Part shown: in pieces, positions 18,501-26,679 of the stretch
Position numbering within the stretch: the first letter of the stretch is position 1
How the letters are laid out: each line of letters begins with the position of its first letter
From: Symsagittifera roscoffensis
Taxonomy: Eukaryota; Xenacoelomorpha; Acoela; Convolutidae
Direction: 5' to 3'
Assembly (NCBI RefSeq): GCF_963678635.1
Contig: NC_087069.1
Location: forward strand, 12,714,530-12,778,529
Length of the DNA stretch: 64,000 nucleotides
Position numbers and translations under genes: made by a program
Notes under the pieces: model-generated
Seen by the model: the letters and a program-made list of their open reading frames with translations, nothing else
Database searches by the model: none
Told to the model about the DNA's origin: nothing

Positions 18501-19129
18501 TGTGATTTATCGGGGGCGGCCTTTAGATTTTCGTTCTGAAGTATTTGGTGATATTTTTCTAAAACATTGAACATTTCTTCTTTTGTTTGTGATTGCATAA
18601 AAACATCGTCTAAATAGGTGATTGCGTTTTTCTTGAGTATTAGTGGTCTAAAAATTTTGCTCATAAAAGCTGAAAATGCTGCTGGTCCTATGGATATTCC
18701 GTAGAATAAGGGGTTGAATTCATATTGTTGGTTTCCAATAACAAATTGTGTTAAACGTCGTGATTGGTCATCTAGTGGCATTTGATTGTATGCACTATTC
18801 ATATCGGCGGTTGTAAAGTATTTGCCGTTTATTTTTGTTAAAATAACTTGTATTGGTTCAATGGGCCAATTGCATTTTGATTCATCTATGAGTGAATTGA
18901 GGTATCTAGCGTCGAGAACGATTTTTAATGATTCTCCTTTAGCTAGAATAATAACGGGGTTGATAAATGTGTTGCCTTTTGGTTGTACTTCTTTATTAAC
19001 TGGTGATATAATGTTGTATTGTTCTAAAATATCGAGTAATCTGTTCACTTTATCATGTAAGTGAATTGGTACTTTATTTGCTCTCTGTTTTTCGAAAACT
19101 GCGTCTGGTTTTAACGGGAGATGTAGTGA
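15590..19129 (-). CDS. pol: E1 Pol: reverse transcriptase, RNase H, integrase
   Basis: Open for about 1179 codons after the TAA at 19130-19132, in the same frame as the protease ORF and without an early ATG, so it is a continuation of that ORF. RT motifs are LDARYLNSL, FTTADMNSAYNQMPL and the catalytic YLDDVFMQ. RNase H shows FYAMCDASNFGIGAALLQ, LMRECTA and FTDHKPI, then the LPDTLSR connection. Integrase has a zinc HHCC region (GHSG ... CNDCIVCQ), the catalytic Asp residues in ISFDTKGP and VTDNGTEY, the Glu in NGLVEGTNRS, and a GPY/F module (LRKGPYQIIA). Together these copy RNA to DNA and insert it in the genome. This order is Ty3/gypsy and retroviral. The frame is otherwise unbroken; E1 is the only copy here with complete RT to integrase. 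Confidence 0.9.
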   Translation of the reverse strand, partial: SLHLPLKPDAVFEKQRANKVPIHLHDKVNRLLDILEQYNIISPVNKEVQPKGNTFINPVIILAKGESLKIVLDARYLNSLIDESKCNWPIEPIQVILTKINGKYFTTADMNSAYNQMPLDDQSRRLTQFVIGNQQYEFNPLFYGISIGPAAFSAFMSKIFRPLILKKNAITYLDDVFMQSQTKEEMFNVLEKYHQILQNENLKAAPDKSHFFLTKVKFLGHNIERKTITPLKSRIDAIQKLQPPTNKKKIQELLGMLNFLSKYVYKMQLYLRPFYNILRQQNNFEWNTEHQARFEEKKKLLTEQISNTVPDPDQPFYAMCDASNFGIGAALLQSHNGTNKMNLISANSRLFTQAELRPSTLMRECTAIIYTLTEYEFLILGSKHPTVLFTDHKPIIFLFTQKSNPNHRVYRFQLILMKFPNLHIVWTAGKNLALPDTLSRNTPPELLTRKTTVEIPKNIKFYLAENETSPRLECKYAVKTDVEQSQINNLQHFPLYLDCQNNHYEVDLLGTSTFKPIPYSQWIKNNTQQKRTKQHPPKKDHFPLIEKENLTDKINLSGPQTNDSKYTINQVFDLHDPLDTIPFSKFEIENIFLPPTETITISTLKQYQNLDPIIRLVKSWHKYKTKPIKADSTILGNKTLLRYFCKFNNTTITEITDLLEYNLNESTVPCLPLSMILIAFNISHTQNIKGHSGSEKTYSNFIQNFYFPNAPIWIKVLCNDCIVCQLNKPYPNQKQIAQKQDFKGQSLYFNHRISFDTKGPISPSSEGNSYIMVIVDAFTHYVALNPVPHCNAYYAYTTPYEHWIAKFGLPEILVTDNGTEYINNEIITLCHLYNIKHKPRTSHAPWTNGLVEGTNRSLQEYLRCIINGNDTRYTEWSADVKLFPLAYNSQITTTLGMSPYEMVFNQKPRKPIMFTANSHKNAQGYCQPNKDSICYNLPLHTHDEDHFHHPQILKLASGTHTEWILNRDKKHNEIYQKVTKKLLQRQNINEQINSRFTPASELKIGTFVLIPNFNTQKGISKKLQPLRKGPYQIIARPTDVTYKITDSNKKEIVQHRNNLLPYYPKEYALRELTQLYSFTGLKIIQNDPHSKNIEQNDNPTENQNTKLTATKNNTKNLDHKASPEQRKNRKMTEQIIPQEQIDKSEHRKSTRLRIQPRKNYKIFIPQSKILKKVEFQKQF

Positions 19130-21172
19130 TTAACTGATTTTGCCAACATCAAATTTGGATGTTGCATAGACTGATGAATATCTAATTAGCTGCTTGGCTA
19201 ACTTTTCGAATTCGTCTTGTGTTATTTGTGAATGTTGGAAATTAAACATTGTTAAAAATTTCTGTTGATCTTTTGTGTAGTTACTTATGTTGAATGTAGG
19301 TTTGAAATATGGGGTTTTTGTAAAATAATCCGTATTTCTGTTTTCATTATTTGTTATGTTATTTATTGATAATTCTTCATTAAGAATTAAGGATTGACAA
19401 ATATCTAACAATTGAAGTATATTATTTACGCGATAGGCTTTTTCGTGTATTGGTGATATTGTAGCGTTGGTTTCGCAATAGCCTAAAAGTCCTAAAGGTA
19501 ATGTTACCTGGTAAGGTGTGTTGTTATAGACATGTAAGGAAATAATATCTGAATTCGAGTTTTTCAAATATTTTATTGAAGAGATTGTGATTTTGAAAAA
19601 TTTATGAATAGGTTTGAATTCAAAATCTGACATATAAAATTTTTGTTTGTTTTGTTCCTTATCATATTGGTGAACTTGTTTGATTGAAAAATTATAGATG
19701 TTTCCTGATAGTGGTTTCAAGTGTTTTCTTTGTTGGTTAAATATCGGGTAAAATTTTGAAAAGAATGGTGGTTGTTTATTTAATCTTTGAAAAAATGTTA
19801 AGGATGTGTCTTTTGTTTTTGTATATTTATCTTTGATTAATATTTTACTATTTAAGATGTTAATTGTTGGTATATACTTCGAAATAAAGGGTATTCCATT
19901 GATATTATGTTTAATATCAGTGATATGGAATATTTGTTTAAATGGCTTATTTAAAATTTTGCTTTGCTCCATTGTTCTGGTGGGGAGGAGAAATAATTGG
20001 ATTTTTCCGTAGTTTATCAATGTTGATCCCTGTGCTGTTGCTAACTTACTGGAGGTTTCAAGAGGTGTTAGCTTTGGATGTAAAGTTTTTATTTCATTCC
20101 ATGTGGGAATGTTTATTATGTTTGATTCTGCTCCTGAATCAATTAAAAAATCGATTTCCAGATCTGGTGGTTGAAATTCTTTGTTTCTTGGACTTTCTAA
20201 GAGAAATGGTATTGTCCAAATTTTTTCTTTGGGTTTTTCTTTTTGTATATTTTGATAGATGTGGTTTGTGTTCAAGCATGTTGTTTTATTATTTGCAGAG
20301 GGTTGATTTGTAGTGTTAATTCTATTAGTTTCTTGTGTCGGTGGTGTGGAATGTATGAGTTTAGTATAATAATTTTGAAGAAATTCTGATTGATTTTCAT
20401 ATATGTGTGATGAAAAAGGTTGTTCATATATTACAGATTCATAGTCATTTTCGACTTTTATCATACTGATAGAAAGAGTGTTTTCTGTGTCGCTTTCTGA
20501 ATCTGATGATGCACAGTTTATTTGATTGAGTTGTAACGTATCAGTTACTGTGTCATCAATACCTGGAGGGTCTGATGTTGTTTCTGGGTTAGACTGTACT
20601 TGATTGATTTGTCTTTGATGTTTAGGTGTACTACTTCTGTGGCGATTATTAGAATTATTAGAGTGATTATTATTCTGGTGTGGTGATTGGGAATAATTTC
20701 TATAACGATTATTATAACTTGAAGGTCGATTTTGTGAATTATTTCGCGATCTATGTTGATAATTGCTGTTTGGTCTGTTATATGAGTTATTTCTTGATCG
20801 GTTGTTTTGATAATATTGGTTTCGATTGTTTGAATAACTTCTATTTCGATTATTGGAATAGTTTCTATTTCTATTATATGATGAGTTTCGTGATTGATTG
20901 TTTGGATAGTATCTATTTCTTGATTGGGAATTAGATCTAGAAGCAAACTGTGTTGTATTTGAATTAGATCTGGAGTAGTTATTTCTACTATTTGGTCTAT
21001 TGTAGTGATTTTGTGACGAATTTTGTGTGTTTCTTCGTTCTGGCGATCTTCCTCTATAACTTGAGTTATATGGGGATTGATTTCTTGTATAGCTTGTATT
21101 GTTCGGAAGTGGTTTTCCGGAACTATTGTTGCTATATACATTTTTGTTCGGTAGATTTTGATCTTTCTTCAT
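19130..21172 (-). CDS. pro: E1 nucleoprotein-protease ORF, 680 aa
   Basis: Residues 1 to about 200 are an extreme Asn/Arg/Ser/Tyr repeat region (SRSNS, NRNRNYSNNRNRSYSNN), resembling SR/RGG-type RNA-binding low-complexity domains. An acidic stretch (SSDSESDTEN) follows. Around residue 345 is the retroviral-type aspartic protease active site DFLIDSGAESN, with a later ILNSKILIKDKY region. The rest leads into the RT connection. The ATG overlaps the gag stop as ATGA. It ends at TAA (19130-19132), directly followed in frame by RT coding sequence. E3 has Ser codons at this place, so the stop looks like an inactivating change, although suppression cannot be excluded. Confidence 0.85.
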   Translation of the reverse strand: MKKDQNLPNKNVYSNNSSGKPLPNNTSYTRNQSPYNSSYRGRSPERRNTQNSSQNHYNRPNSRNNYSRSNSNTTQFASRSNSQSRNRYYPNNQSRNSSYNRNRNYSNNRNRSYSNNRNQYYQNNRSRNNSYNRPNSNYQHRSRNNSQNRPSSYNNRYRNYSQSPHQNNNHSNNSNNRHRSSTPKHQRQINQVQSNPETTSDPPGIDDTVTDTLQLNQINCASSDSESDTENTLSISMIKVENDYESVIYEQPFSSHIYENQSEFLQNYYTKLIHSTPPTQETNRINTTNQPSANNKTTCLNTNHIYQNIQKEKPKEKIWTIPFLLESPRNKEFQPPDLEIDFLIDSGAESNIINIPTWNEIKTLHPKLTPLETSSKLATAQGSTLINYGKIQLFLLPTRTMEQSKILNKPFKQIFHITDIKHNINGIPFISKYIPTINILNSKILIKDKYTKTKDTSLTFFQRLNKQPPFFSKFYPIFNQQRKHLKPLSGNIYNFSIKQVHQYDKEQNKQKFYMSDFEFKPIHKFFKITISSIKYLKNSNSDIISLHVYNNTPYQVTLPLGLLGYCETNATISPIHEKAYRVNNILQLLDICQSLILNEELSINNITNNENRNTDYFTKTPYFKPTFNISNYTKDQQKFLTMFNFQHSQITQDEFEKLAKQLIRYSSVYATSKFDVGKIS

Positions 21173-23808
21173 ATATTGATAGAATGACTTATTTGGTTCT
21201 TTGTATTTTGAGGTTTATTTTGACTATCTTGCTGTTTTTGTCTACATTCAGAAATACTATGTCCGTATCGTCGGCAATAATTACACCATTTTTTGAAAGA
21301 TGGTTTGCCTTTAAAGTTTGGGTTCTTTTCGTAAATATTGAGTATTTCAGTGATTTTTTCAACGAGGTCTGTGTCTGATTCCTGTATATTATTAATATTA
21401 GTGGGAGTCGTTTCAATTCTGTTAACGTATTGTAATTTCAGATTTTCCGTTTCTTCTAGTTTCATTGTGATTTCTGCTTGTTCTAATTTGTCTACTAGTT
21501 TTCGAAAATCTAAATCGGGTTCTCGAATTGAAGAAGGATGGGATGCTCTCTTTTTTATTGCTATTTTCCTTAATTGTGGTGTTAAGGTCATCATTAAGAT
21601 TTCTGTCATCTTTGTGTTTTTATAGTCGTGTGTATTTAGTGAATATGCTTTTCGAACTAGTGTTTCGATTCGTACTGCTAATTGCTTGATGGTTTCGTTT
21701 GGTAATCTGCGAATTTCATTACATAAAACTCTTTGTTGTTGTTTGTTTCTTTCGGAGTCAAACATTTTTGAAAATTCCTGTGTAAACCTTTTCCAGTTTG
21801 ATTTTATTTCTAGAGGTAATACCGAAAACCATTTTTGGGCTGCGCCATCTAAGGTTGTTTGTATCGACGCTGTGCGTCGATGTATCCAGTTTTGATGTAG
21901 TGGCGTATTGATTGGTTCAGGTCCAATGTTTAAAATCAAGTTTGCTGTTACTGCATTTAAATAATCTTCTACAGAGTATTCAGGGTCTGTTCCTGTGAAA
22001 ACCATTAACGGTTTGTTTGATGTTATTGATGATCCACCCATAAGGTATGGATTCATTGTCATTTGTAATGATTCTGCTGCATTTGGCATTTGAGAAAATT
22101 TTGAAAGTTGGTTTCTTGTTATTTCATGTTGTTGAAGATAATATGGGAGTGGTATTTCATTTTGCATTTGTGTTGGTTGATACGAGTGTGCAATCATTGG
22201 ATTTTGTTGTTGAATTGGTTGAAAAGATTGTGTATTAATTGGATTTTGTTGCTGAATTGGTTGTTGATGTTGTGTATCTATCGGTTGTGGAGAAAAAATT
22301 CTATGATTTGTACGTGGTTTCTGTACTCCTTGTCCACGATATTCTTGAGTATATGCTGCAAATATGTCTGGTTGTAAGAAATCATCATCTGAGGATAAAT
22401 AATCCATTTGATAAGATGTCTGTTTTTTATTTTTATTTTGTTGAAAAAATGGGTAATTTTCACTGCGATCCTGTGGAGGATTTGTTTGGAAATTTATTGA
22501 ATTAGGTTGAGCCATTGGGTTATCCCAGTTTCGAGATCTTGTATATTGGTTAAAATTTCTTCGTGGTTGATAATTTGTTTTTGATGGATGTGTATAATTA
22601 TAATTATGGTCTGCAAAGTTGTTTCTAGTGAATGTTTTACGTGTTTTTGGTGGTATTGTCATGGGTCTGTATGTTTGGTAATCCATATGTGAATATTTTG
22701 GAGCAACCGAAGGTTTAACGGTTGATTGTAAGGTTACCTGTGTTTGTGAAGGATTTGTATTTCTTGGTGTTGTTAAATTTGGGCGTATTGGTGAAATACT
22801 TTGTTGTGTAGTTGTTGTGTGTACAATTTCTTCATTTATGAAGTGTGATGGTGTCTGGATATCTTGTTGAGTAAGATTCCTAGTTCCATTGAGGTTTTCG
22901 TTGTGTATGACTGTAGAGTTTAAACTATTATTTTGTGTATCGGGCAAAAATGTATTATAGTTTAATGGTGTTGCATCAATGGTGAATGGTATTACTTTTA
23001 CATAATCTCTTATGTAAGATATTGTACTTATTGCTTGACTTGAGATTGATTGTGGGAAGCTTATAAATGCGGGATGAGACCATTCGAGGTCCCAAACATA
23101 GTCTGATTGTTCTGTGATAGCGGTATCATCGTTCGAGTTTTGGGGTCTAAAATTTTTTCTTGCTTGTGCAATTAAATCAATATTGTGTGTGAAATAATCT
23201 ATTATGAACCATGCCAAAATTTTTTGTAGATCGTGTTTTGTATGTTGTAAAACTTCGTCTTTCGTGAAATTTTCTTTAATAATGTTTAAATAACTAGAGA
23301 GTAGTGTGATTTCATGTCGTACTCTTATATGTTTAGATGTTTCTGTCGGTGAGACATTTGGTATTAGGATTTCGTTTTCTAATATCGAAATATAACTATA
23401 TATTATTGCGAAAACTTCATTGGTGAATATGGAGTTTGCTCTTTGTGAGTTATGGTATTGGATGCTTTTTATATATTCTGAAAATACTTTTGAAAATTCT
23501 AAATCAAGATCGTCTGTTTGAATTGTATATTTACTATGATTATGGTTTGGTGAGGTGAATTCTATGGAGTAGATTCCATACTGTTGTGTTAAGTTACATA
23601 TATCTTTTAGATAGTGGTCTATGATTTGTCTTTTGATTTTTACATCTGGGAACTCTGTTTTACATGGACTGATTCCGGGTTCAAATAAATTTAAGAGTAA
23701 ATTTTTGCAAAATATATGTTGTCCTCTATCAGTGGTTGCATCTACTATAAAAGGAAAGATTTCATCATCATCTGGAGTTTCGTCACCTGTGGTGTGCGTT
23801 GAGCTCAT
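21169..23808 (-). CDS. gag: E1 Gag, 879 aa
   Basis: A structural capsid protein, long for a gypsy Gag. Residues 1 to ~210 are an acidic then globular N-terminal domain (PDDDEIFPF start). Residues ~260-550 are Pro/Gln/Asn-rich with repeated QPIQQQNP units. About 580-790 is a retrotransposon-gag capsid domain (DGAAQKWFSVLP, WKRFTQEFSKMF, LPNETIKQLAVRIETLVRKAY). A single CCHC knuckle, WCNYCRRYGHSISECRQ (C-x2-C-x4-H-x4-C), lies near residue 845 and should bind RNA. The start overlaps the 155-aa ORF by 26 nt. The stop overlaps the protease ATG; a four-A run near 21210, five A in E2, decides whether the frame reads into the protease. Confidence 0.87.
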   Translation of the reverse strand: MSSTHTTGDETPDDDEIFPFIVDATTDRGQHIFCKNLLLNLFEPGISPCKTEFPDVKIKRQIIDHYLKDICNLTQQYGIYSIEFTSPNHNHSKYTIQTDDLDLEFSKVFSEYIKSIQYHNSQRANSIFTNEVFAIIYSYISILENEILIPNVSPTETSKHIRVRHEITLLSSYLNIIKENFTKDEVLQHTKHDLQKILAWFIIDYFTHNIDLIAQARKNFRPQNSNDDTAITEQSDYVWDLEWSHPAFISFPQSISSQAISTISYIRDYVKVIPFTIDATPLNYNTFLPDTQNNSLNSTVIHNENLNGTRNLTQQDIQTPSHFINEEIVHTTTTQQSISPIRPNLTTPRNTNPSQTQVTLQSTVKPSVAPKYSHMDYQTYRPMTIPPKTRKTFTRNNFADHNYNYTHPSKTNYQPRRNFNQYTRSRNWDNPMAQPNSINFQTNPPQDRSENYPFFQQNKNKKQTSYQMDYLSSDDDFLQPDIFAAYTQEYRGQGVQKPRTNHRIFSPQPIDTQHQQPIQQQNPINTQSFQPIQQQNPMIAHSYQPTQMQNEIPLPYYLQQHEITRNQLSKFSQMPNAAESLQMTMNPYLMGGSSITSNKPLMVFTGTDPEYSVEDYLNAVTANLILNIGPEPINTPLHQNWIHRRTASIQTTLDGAAQKWFSVLPLEIKSNWKRFTQEFSKMFDSERNKQQQRVLCNEIRRLPNETIKQLAVRIETLVRKAYSLNTHDYKNTKMTEILMMTLTPQLRKIAIKKRASHPSSIREPDLDFRKLVDKLEQAEITMKLEETENLKLQYVNRIETTPTNINNIQESDTDLVEKITEILNIYEKNPNFKGKPSFKKWCNYCRRYGHSISECRQKQQDSQNKPQNTKNQISHSINI

Positions 23809-24250
23809 TTTTTCGTTCGATGACTGTTAATATGTAATTATTAATGTGTCGATTTGGTTGATTCCAATTGTATAAATGTACTGGTTTGTGTTTATACTGC
23901 TTTTTTATTCTTCTTTTTCCTCTTTTTGATGAATTTGAAGTTGTTTCTGAGTCAGAGAAACATAATTGATCGTGAATTGGGCAATTTTTATCTATTGATT
24001 CTTTCAGTTTGTAAAGTTCGTCTAAACTGTTGGTTTCTGATTCTGAAAATGCGTTTCGGTTTTTTGAAAATCTTTTTCGTGTTATTTGTCTTTGTTTAGT
24101 TATTATTTTTCTCTTCAGTGTTTGTCGTTTTGTTCGAATGTATCCAACTGTTTGTGTATGAGGTGTGATTACAAGGTCGTATTTTTTGTTATCTATTTCA
24201 CAATTGTGTAAAACGATTGTTTGTTTATTTCCTAGGTTTTTAAATGACAT
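23783..24250 (-). CDS. E1 155-aa basic ORF upstream of gag
   Basis: Begins MSFKNLGNKQ. The N-terminal ~50 residues look folded. Residues ~55-85 are highly basic (KRQTLKRKI, ITRKRFSKNR), suggesting nucleic-acid binding or a nuclear signal. Then come acidic/Ser-rich SESETNS and CPIHDQLCFSDSETTSNSS segments and a second basic stretch (KRGKRRIKKQYKHK). The last 26 nt overlap gag in another frame. E3 carries a frameshifted homologue (58330-58680), and E2 has lost the gene. A gene before gag is unusual for gypsy elements; I do not recognise the family. Confidence 0.65.
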   Translation of the reverse strand: MSFKNLGNKQTIVLHNCEIDNKKYDLVITPHTQTVGYIRTKRQTLKRKIITKQRQITRKRFSKNRNAFSESETNSLDELYKLKESIDKNCPIHDQLCFSDSETTSNSSKRGKRRIKKQYKHKPVHLYNWNQPNRHINNYILTVIERKNELNAHHR

Positions 24251-25183
24251 AAGGTTTAGGATGACGGATGCAAAAGGGTGTTAAGTGAATTCTAATTGCT
24301 TAAACTGTTAGTCCTTACGATTTTTTGGTTAGCTTAACCTGGGTCTATTTGTTCAGGGTTGGAGAGAAAAGTATATCTATTCCGGAGAATGATTTTTACT
24401 TTCTCGTGACTAGTATAAGTTAAGGTGTTAACTTACTTAATCTTACTTAGGGGTAGTGATTGTGTTCAAAGGTTGGAGAATAGTAAATCGATCCACAAGG
24501 TTCAGGTATAATTAGAACGCGAGTAGTTCGTTAGATACTATTTTAAACTTACTAAGTCTAAGATTTATCCTGGGTCTGGTAAGAGGGGGGGGGGGTCAAG
24601 TGAAGGATGAACAACCGAAGTTCTTCACTGTTTATCCTAATTTGAATGATTAGTTTTGTTCAAAAATTTCTATTAGTCTTGGGTCTTTAGAAAGGGTTGG
24701 ATAGTGAATCGACGTTTGAGGTCGTTAGACACTAGTTAAGTGGGTGGGGGAGAACAAAGTTGTTCTTTTTGATCCAAGGATAGGCCTTGATGATCAAGTT
24801 TGAAATTTAATTAAATAGAAAATGATTTAAGATCCAAGGATAAGCCTTGATGATCTGATTTTAAAATTAGGTGAATTTAAGTTTTAATAAAGATTTAAAT
24901 TTATGTAAAGAAAAGATTTAGTGTTTGATGATATTAGTGAGCTTATGAGTGCTGTTATGTTTTAGGTGATGAAGCTGGAACAACACAATGATTTATGATT
25001 ATTAACCATTTATTGTCATGCTACTTAATTTTATTTGTATTTTCCAATAAATATTTCTCAAACTTGTTTTGTATATTGCTGCAGAGTTTAGGAAAACGAT
25101 CTGAGATCTTTTTATCAATCGTTATTGTATATTATTAATTTTGTTTAGCGCCTGTAATGATTTTGAAGATTAACTTCAAGGTT
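24251..25183 (-). promoter_or_regulatory. E1 structured leader with donor-like sites and paired stem-loops
   Basis: About 0.93 kb of mostly non-coding leader. Two near-identical 25-nt stem-loop sequences (GATC-CAAGG...CCTTG-GATC) lie at 24771-24795 and 24831-24855, 60 bp apart, a pattern like retroviral packaging/dimerisation hairpins. On the element strand three donor-like sites, TTAGTAAGT, CTAAGTAAGA and TTAAGTAAGT, begin near 24552, 24446 and 24436. Motifs of the type TCGATTyACTATTCTCCAACC recur about three times. Most of this is preserved in E3 and absent from E2. Confidence 0.55.
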
Positions 25184-25417
25184 TTATGTTTGCAAATGGA
25201 AATCTAAATTCATTGCGAGTAGGATTCTAAATATAAAAGTTTGTTCTGGCTTTTGCCGAACTATCATATAACTATATGGCAAGTTTCTACTTTGTCGTAT
25301 GTCGTCTCTGGTTCGAGGTCTTCTTCCAATTCCGGGTAGTTCTGTTATGGTTGGGAATATTGGCTCTGATCTATTGAGTCGTAGAGACATTTCGATTAAA
25401 TTATTGTCGTATATCAT
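25184..25417 (-). CDS. E1 leader ORF, 77 aa
   Basis: The first ATG ORF after the primer-binding site. It begins MIYDNNLIEMSLRLNRSEP and contains an Arg-rich stretch (GRRPRTRDDIRQ), then FIFRILLAMNLDF. E2 keeps the same frame to residue 71, where its deletion ends it. E3 is frameshifted after about 33 codons. It could be a short regulatory peptide, an upstream ORF that controls gag translation, or the first coding exon of a spliced mRNA. No family is recognised. Confidence 0.45.
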   Translation of the reverse strand: MIYDNNLIEMSLRLNRSEPIFPTITELPGIGRRPRTRDDIRQSRNLPYSYMIVRQKPEQTFIFRILLAMNLDFHLQT

Positions 25418-25484
25418 TTTATAAATGTTTTTGTCTAATTTCTAATCTATTTTGGTTAATTCTAATCTATTAAGGTCTTGTTCG

Positions 25485-25502
25485 AGACTTATGGTCGCAC
25501 CA
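25485..25502 (-). promoter_or_regulatory. E1 primer-binding site
   Basis: Two bases after the 5' LTR the element strand reads TGGTGCGACCATAAGTCT. The TGG start matches a tRNA CCA end. The implied tRNA 3' end (...ATGGTCGCACCA) is not one of the usual Lys, Ser, Leu or Arg primers I can recall. It is identical in E1, E2 and E3. Confidence 0.75.
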
Positions 25503-25504
25503 GA

Positions 25505-25914
25505 TGAGTTATGACCGAAGGGTATAACTCATAGAGTAATTTCGGATAGGGTACACCGTCTGCTCGTCACGCTATCTTATTTTCGGCCGGATAGTTTCGT
25601 GCAACTTCTTAGTCTAATACCGATCCTAATCTTACTCTTATACTATCTAGTCTCAGGTTGTTTAACTAGTCTCTGCTAGGCTCAATAGATCTAGGGTATA
25701 CTGGTTTATTGCGGCTGCTGAAGTACTCGGGAGAGTTCAACTAATTTCTAAGTTAAATTCAAATCTCTCTGGTGCTATAATTACAAGTAACTTCAGCACT
25801 TACAAATAAGTGGGTTGTTAGTTAGATGGTTCATGATTGGTTAATATTAAATACTTTACATTGGTAAAATATCTAATTTATCCAATCATAAAATGTAGTT
25901 TAGATCAGGTTCCA
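25505..25914 (-). repeat. E1 5' LTR
   Basis: 410 bp, matching the 7009-7418 LTR with about six differences. It keeps AATAAA (TTTATT at 25705-25710, plus strand). The terminal hairpin arms are at 25504-25512 and 25524-25532. The flanking TATG (25915-25918) equals the bases before the other LTR. Confidence 0.93.
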
Positions 25915-26679
25915 TATGGGCATTGAAAGCTACATCAACATTTGAACATTTGGATCCAAATTTAAAATTATTGGAAAATTTTTATATCGTATTTAAAAAT
26001 GGGCCCAAAAATTATGTGTTTTCTCAAAAAACGTAAACACATGGTTCTGCATGAAGAACAAAATAAAAAACTCTTTATATTTTTTTCTTACAAAAGTTTA
26101 GCCTATTACAAACCCGTTCAACCAAATTTAATAAGTGCAAGACAAAAATAAAATTCCTGAGAACTTCAAAAGGCTTAAATTCTGAGGCAAAAACCGCTTT
26201 GTCGTTGAATCCTCAAATTAGCCTCTTTTCTTCGAGTTTTTGCTACACTGGTTCTCTTTTTCGATATTCTTTGATTTTCTGACGTGGAATCCAATGGCAA
26301 ACTGCTAAAACAATATGTTGGTAGAAATTTCTATTAAAACAGCACACATTGGAAGCAAAACCCAAAACAAAGCTAGCAGAAGAAATAAAAGTTTATCGAA
26401 TGAAATGTAAATAAAAAGACGAAGCGTTGAATGTTCCGACTGCCTTTCAAAGTCTATAGAGCAGTAGTAACGTGGAAAAGTTAGATGTAAGAAAAAAAAT
26501 GAAGAAAAAATAAAATTTGAGATTTTTTTTTTAATTCATCCAATCACACGCCATATAAAGCACAAAATGATAGACTTTGTTCCTAAGAAAAAAATCAAGG
26601 GTGGAAAAAAAGCTTCTTTCAATCAATTACGATTTCTAGGATGGATTCAATCTACGCTTACTTTATAATAGCGCCAAAT

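Larger units (their letters stand above)
7009..25914 (-). mobile_element. E1: giant envelope-bearing Ty3/gypsy-like LTR retroelement, near-intact copy
   Basis: An 18,906-bp element read on the minus strand. Two 410-bp LTRs (TG...CA, about six mismatches by eye) bound it, and TATG is duplicated at 7005-7008 and 25915-25918. The gene order protease, RT, RNase H, integrase with a GPY/F module is that of Ty3/gypsy elements and retroviruses. Usual gypsy-type elements are about 5-9 kb. The extra length here comes from a 155-aa ORF before gag and, after pol, two tiny hydrophobic ORFs, a 376-codon ORF without ATG, an 872-aa envelope-like protein, a ~600-aa orphan protein and a 1.5-kb non-coding tail. 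The sense strand is A- and C-rich and strikingly poor in G. Visible defects are an in-frame TAA between protease and RT and a probable 1-bp insertion at the end of the last ORF. Confidence 0.92.

Noticed and set aside
22047..22505. Several 60-90-codon plus-strand ORFs opposite gag, repeated at 32240-32700 and 60086-60468
   Set aside because: They are antisense mirror frames of the CAA-rich Gag region (repeated Leu/Trp/Cys patterns), not independent genes.
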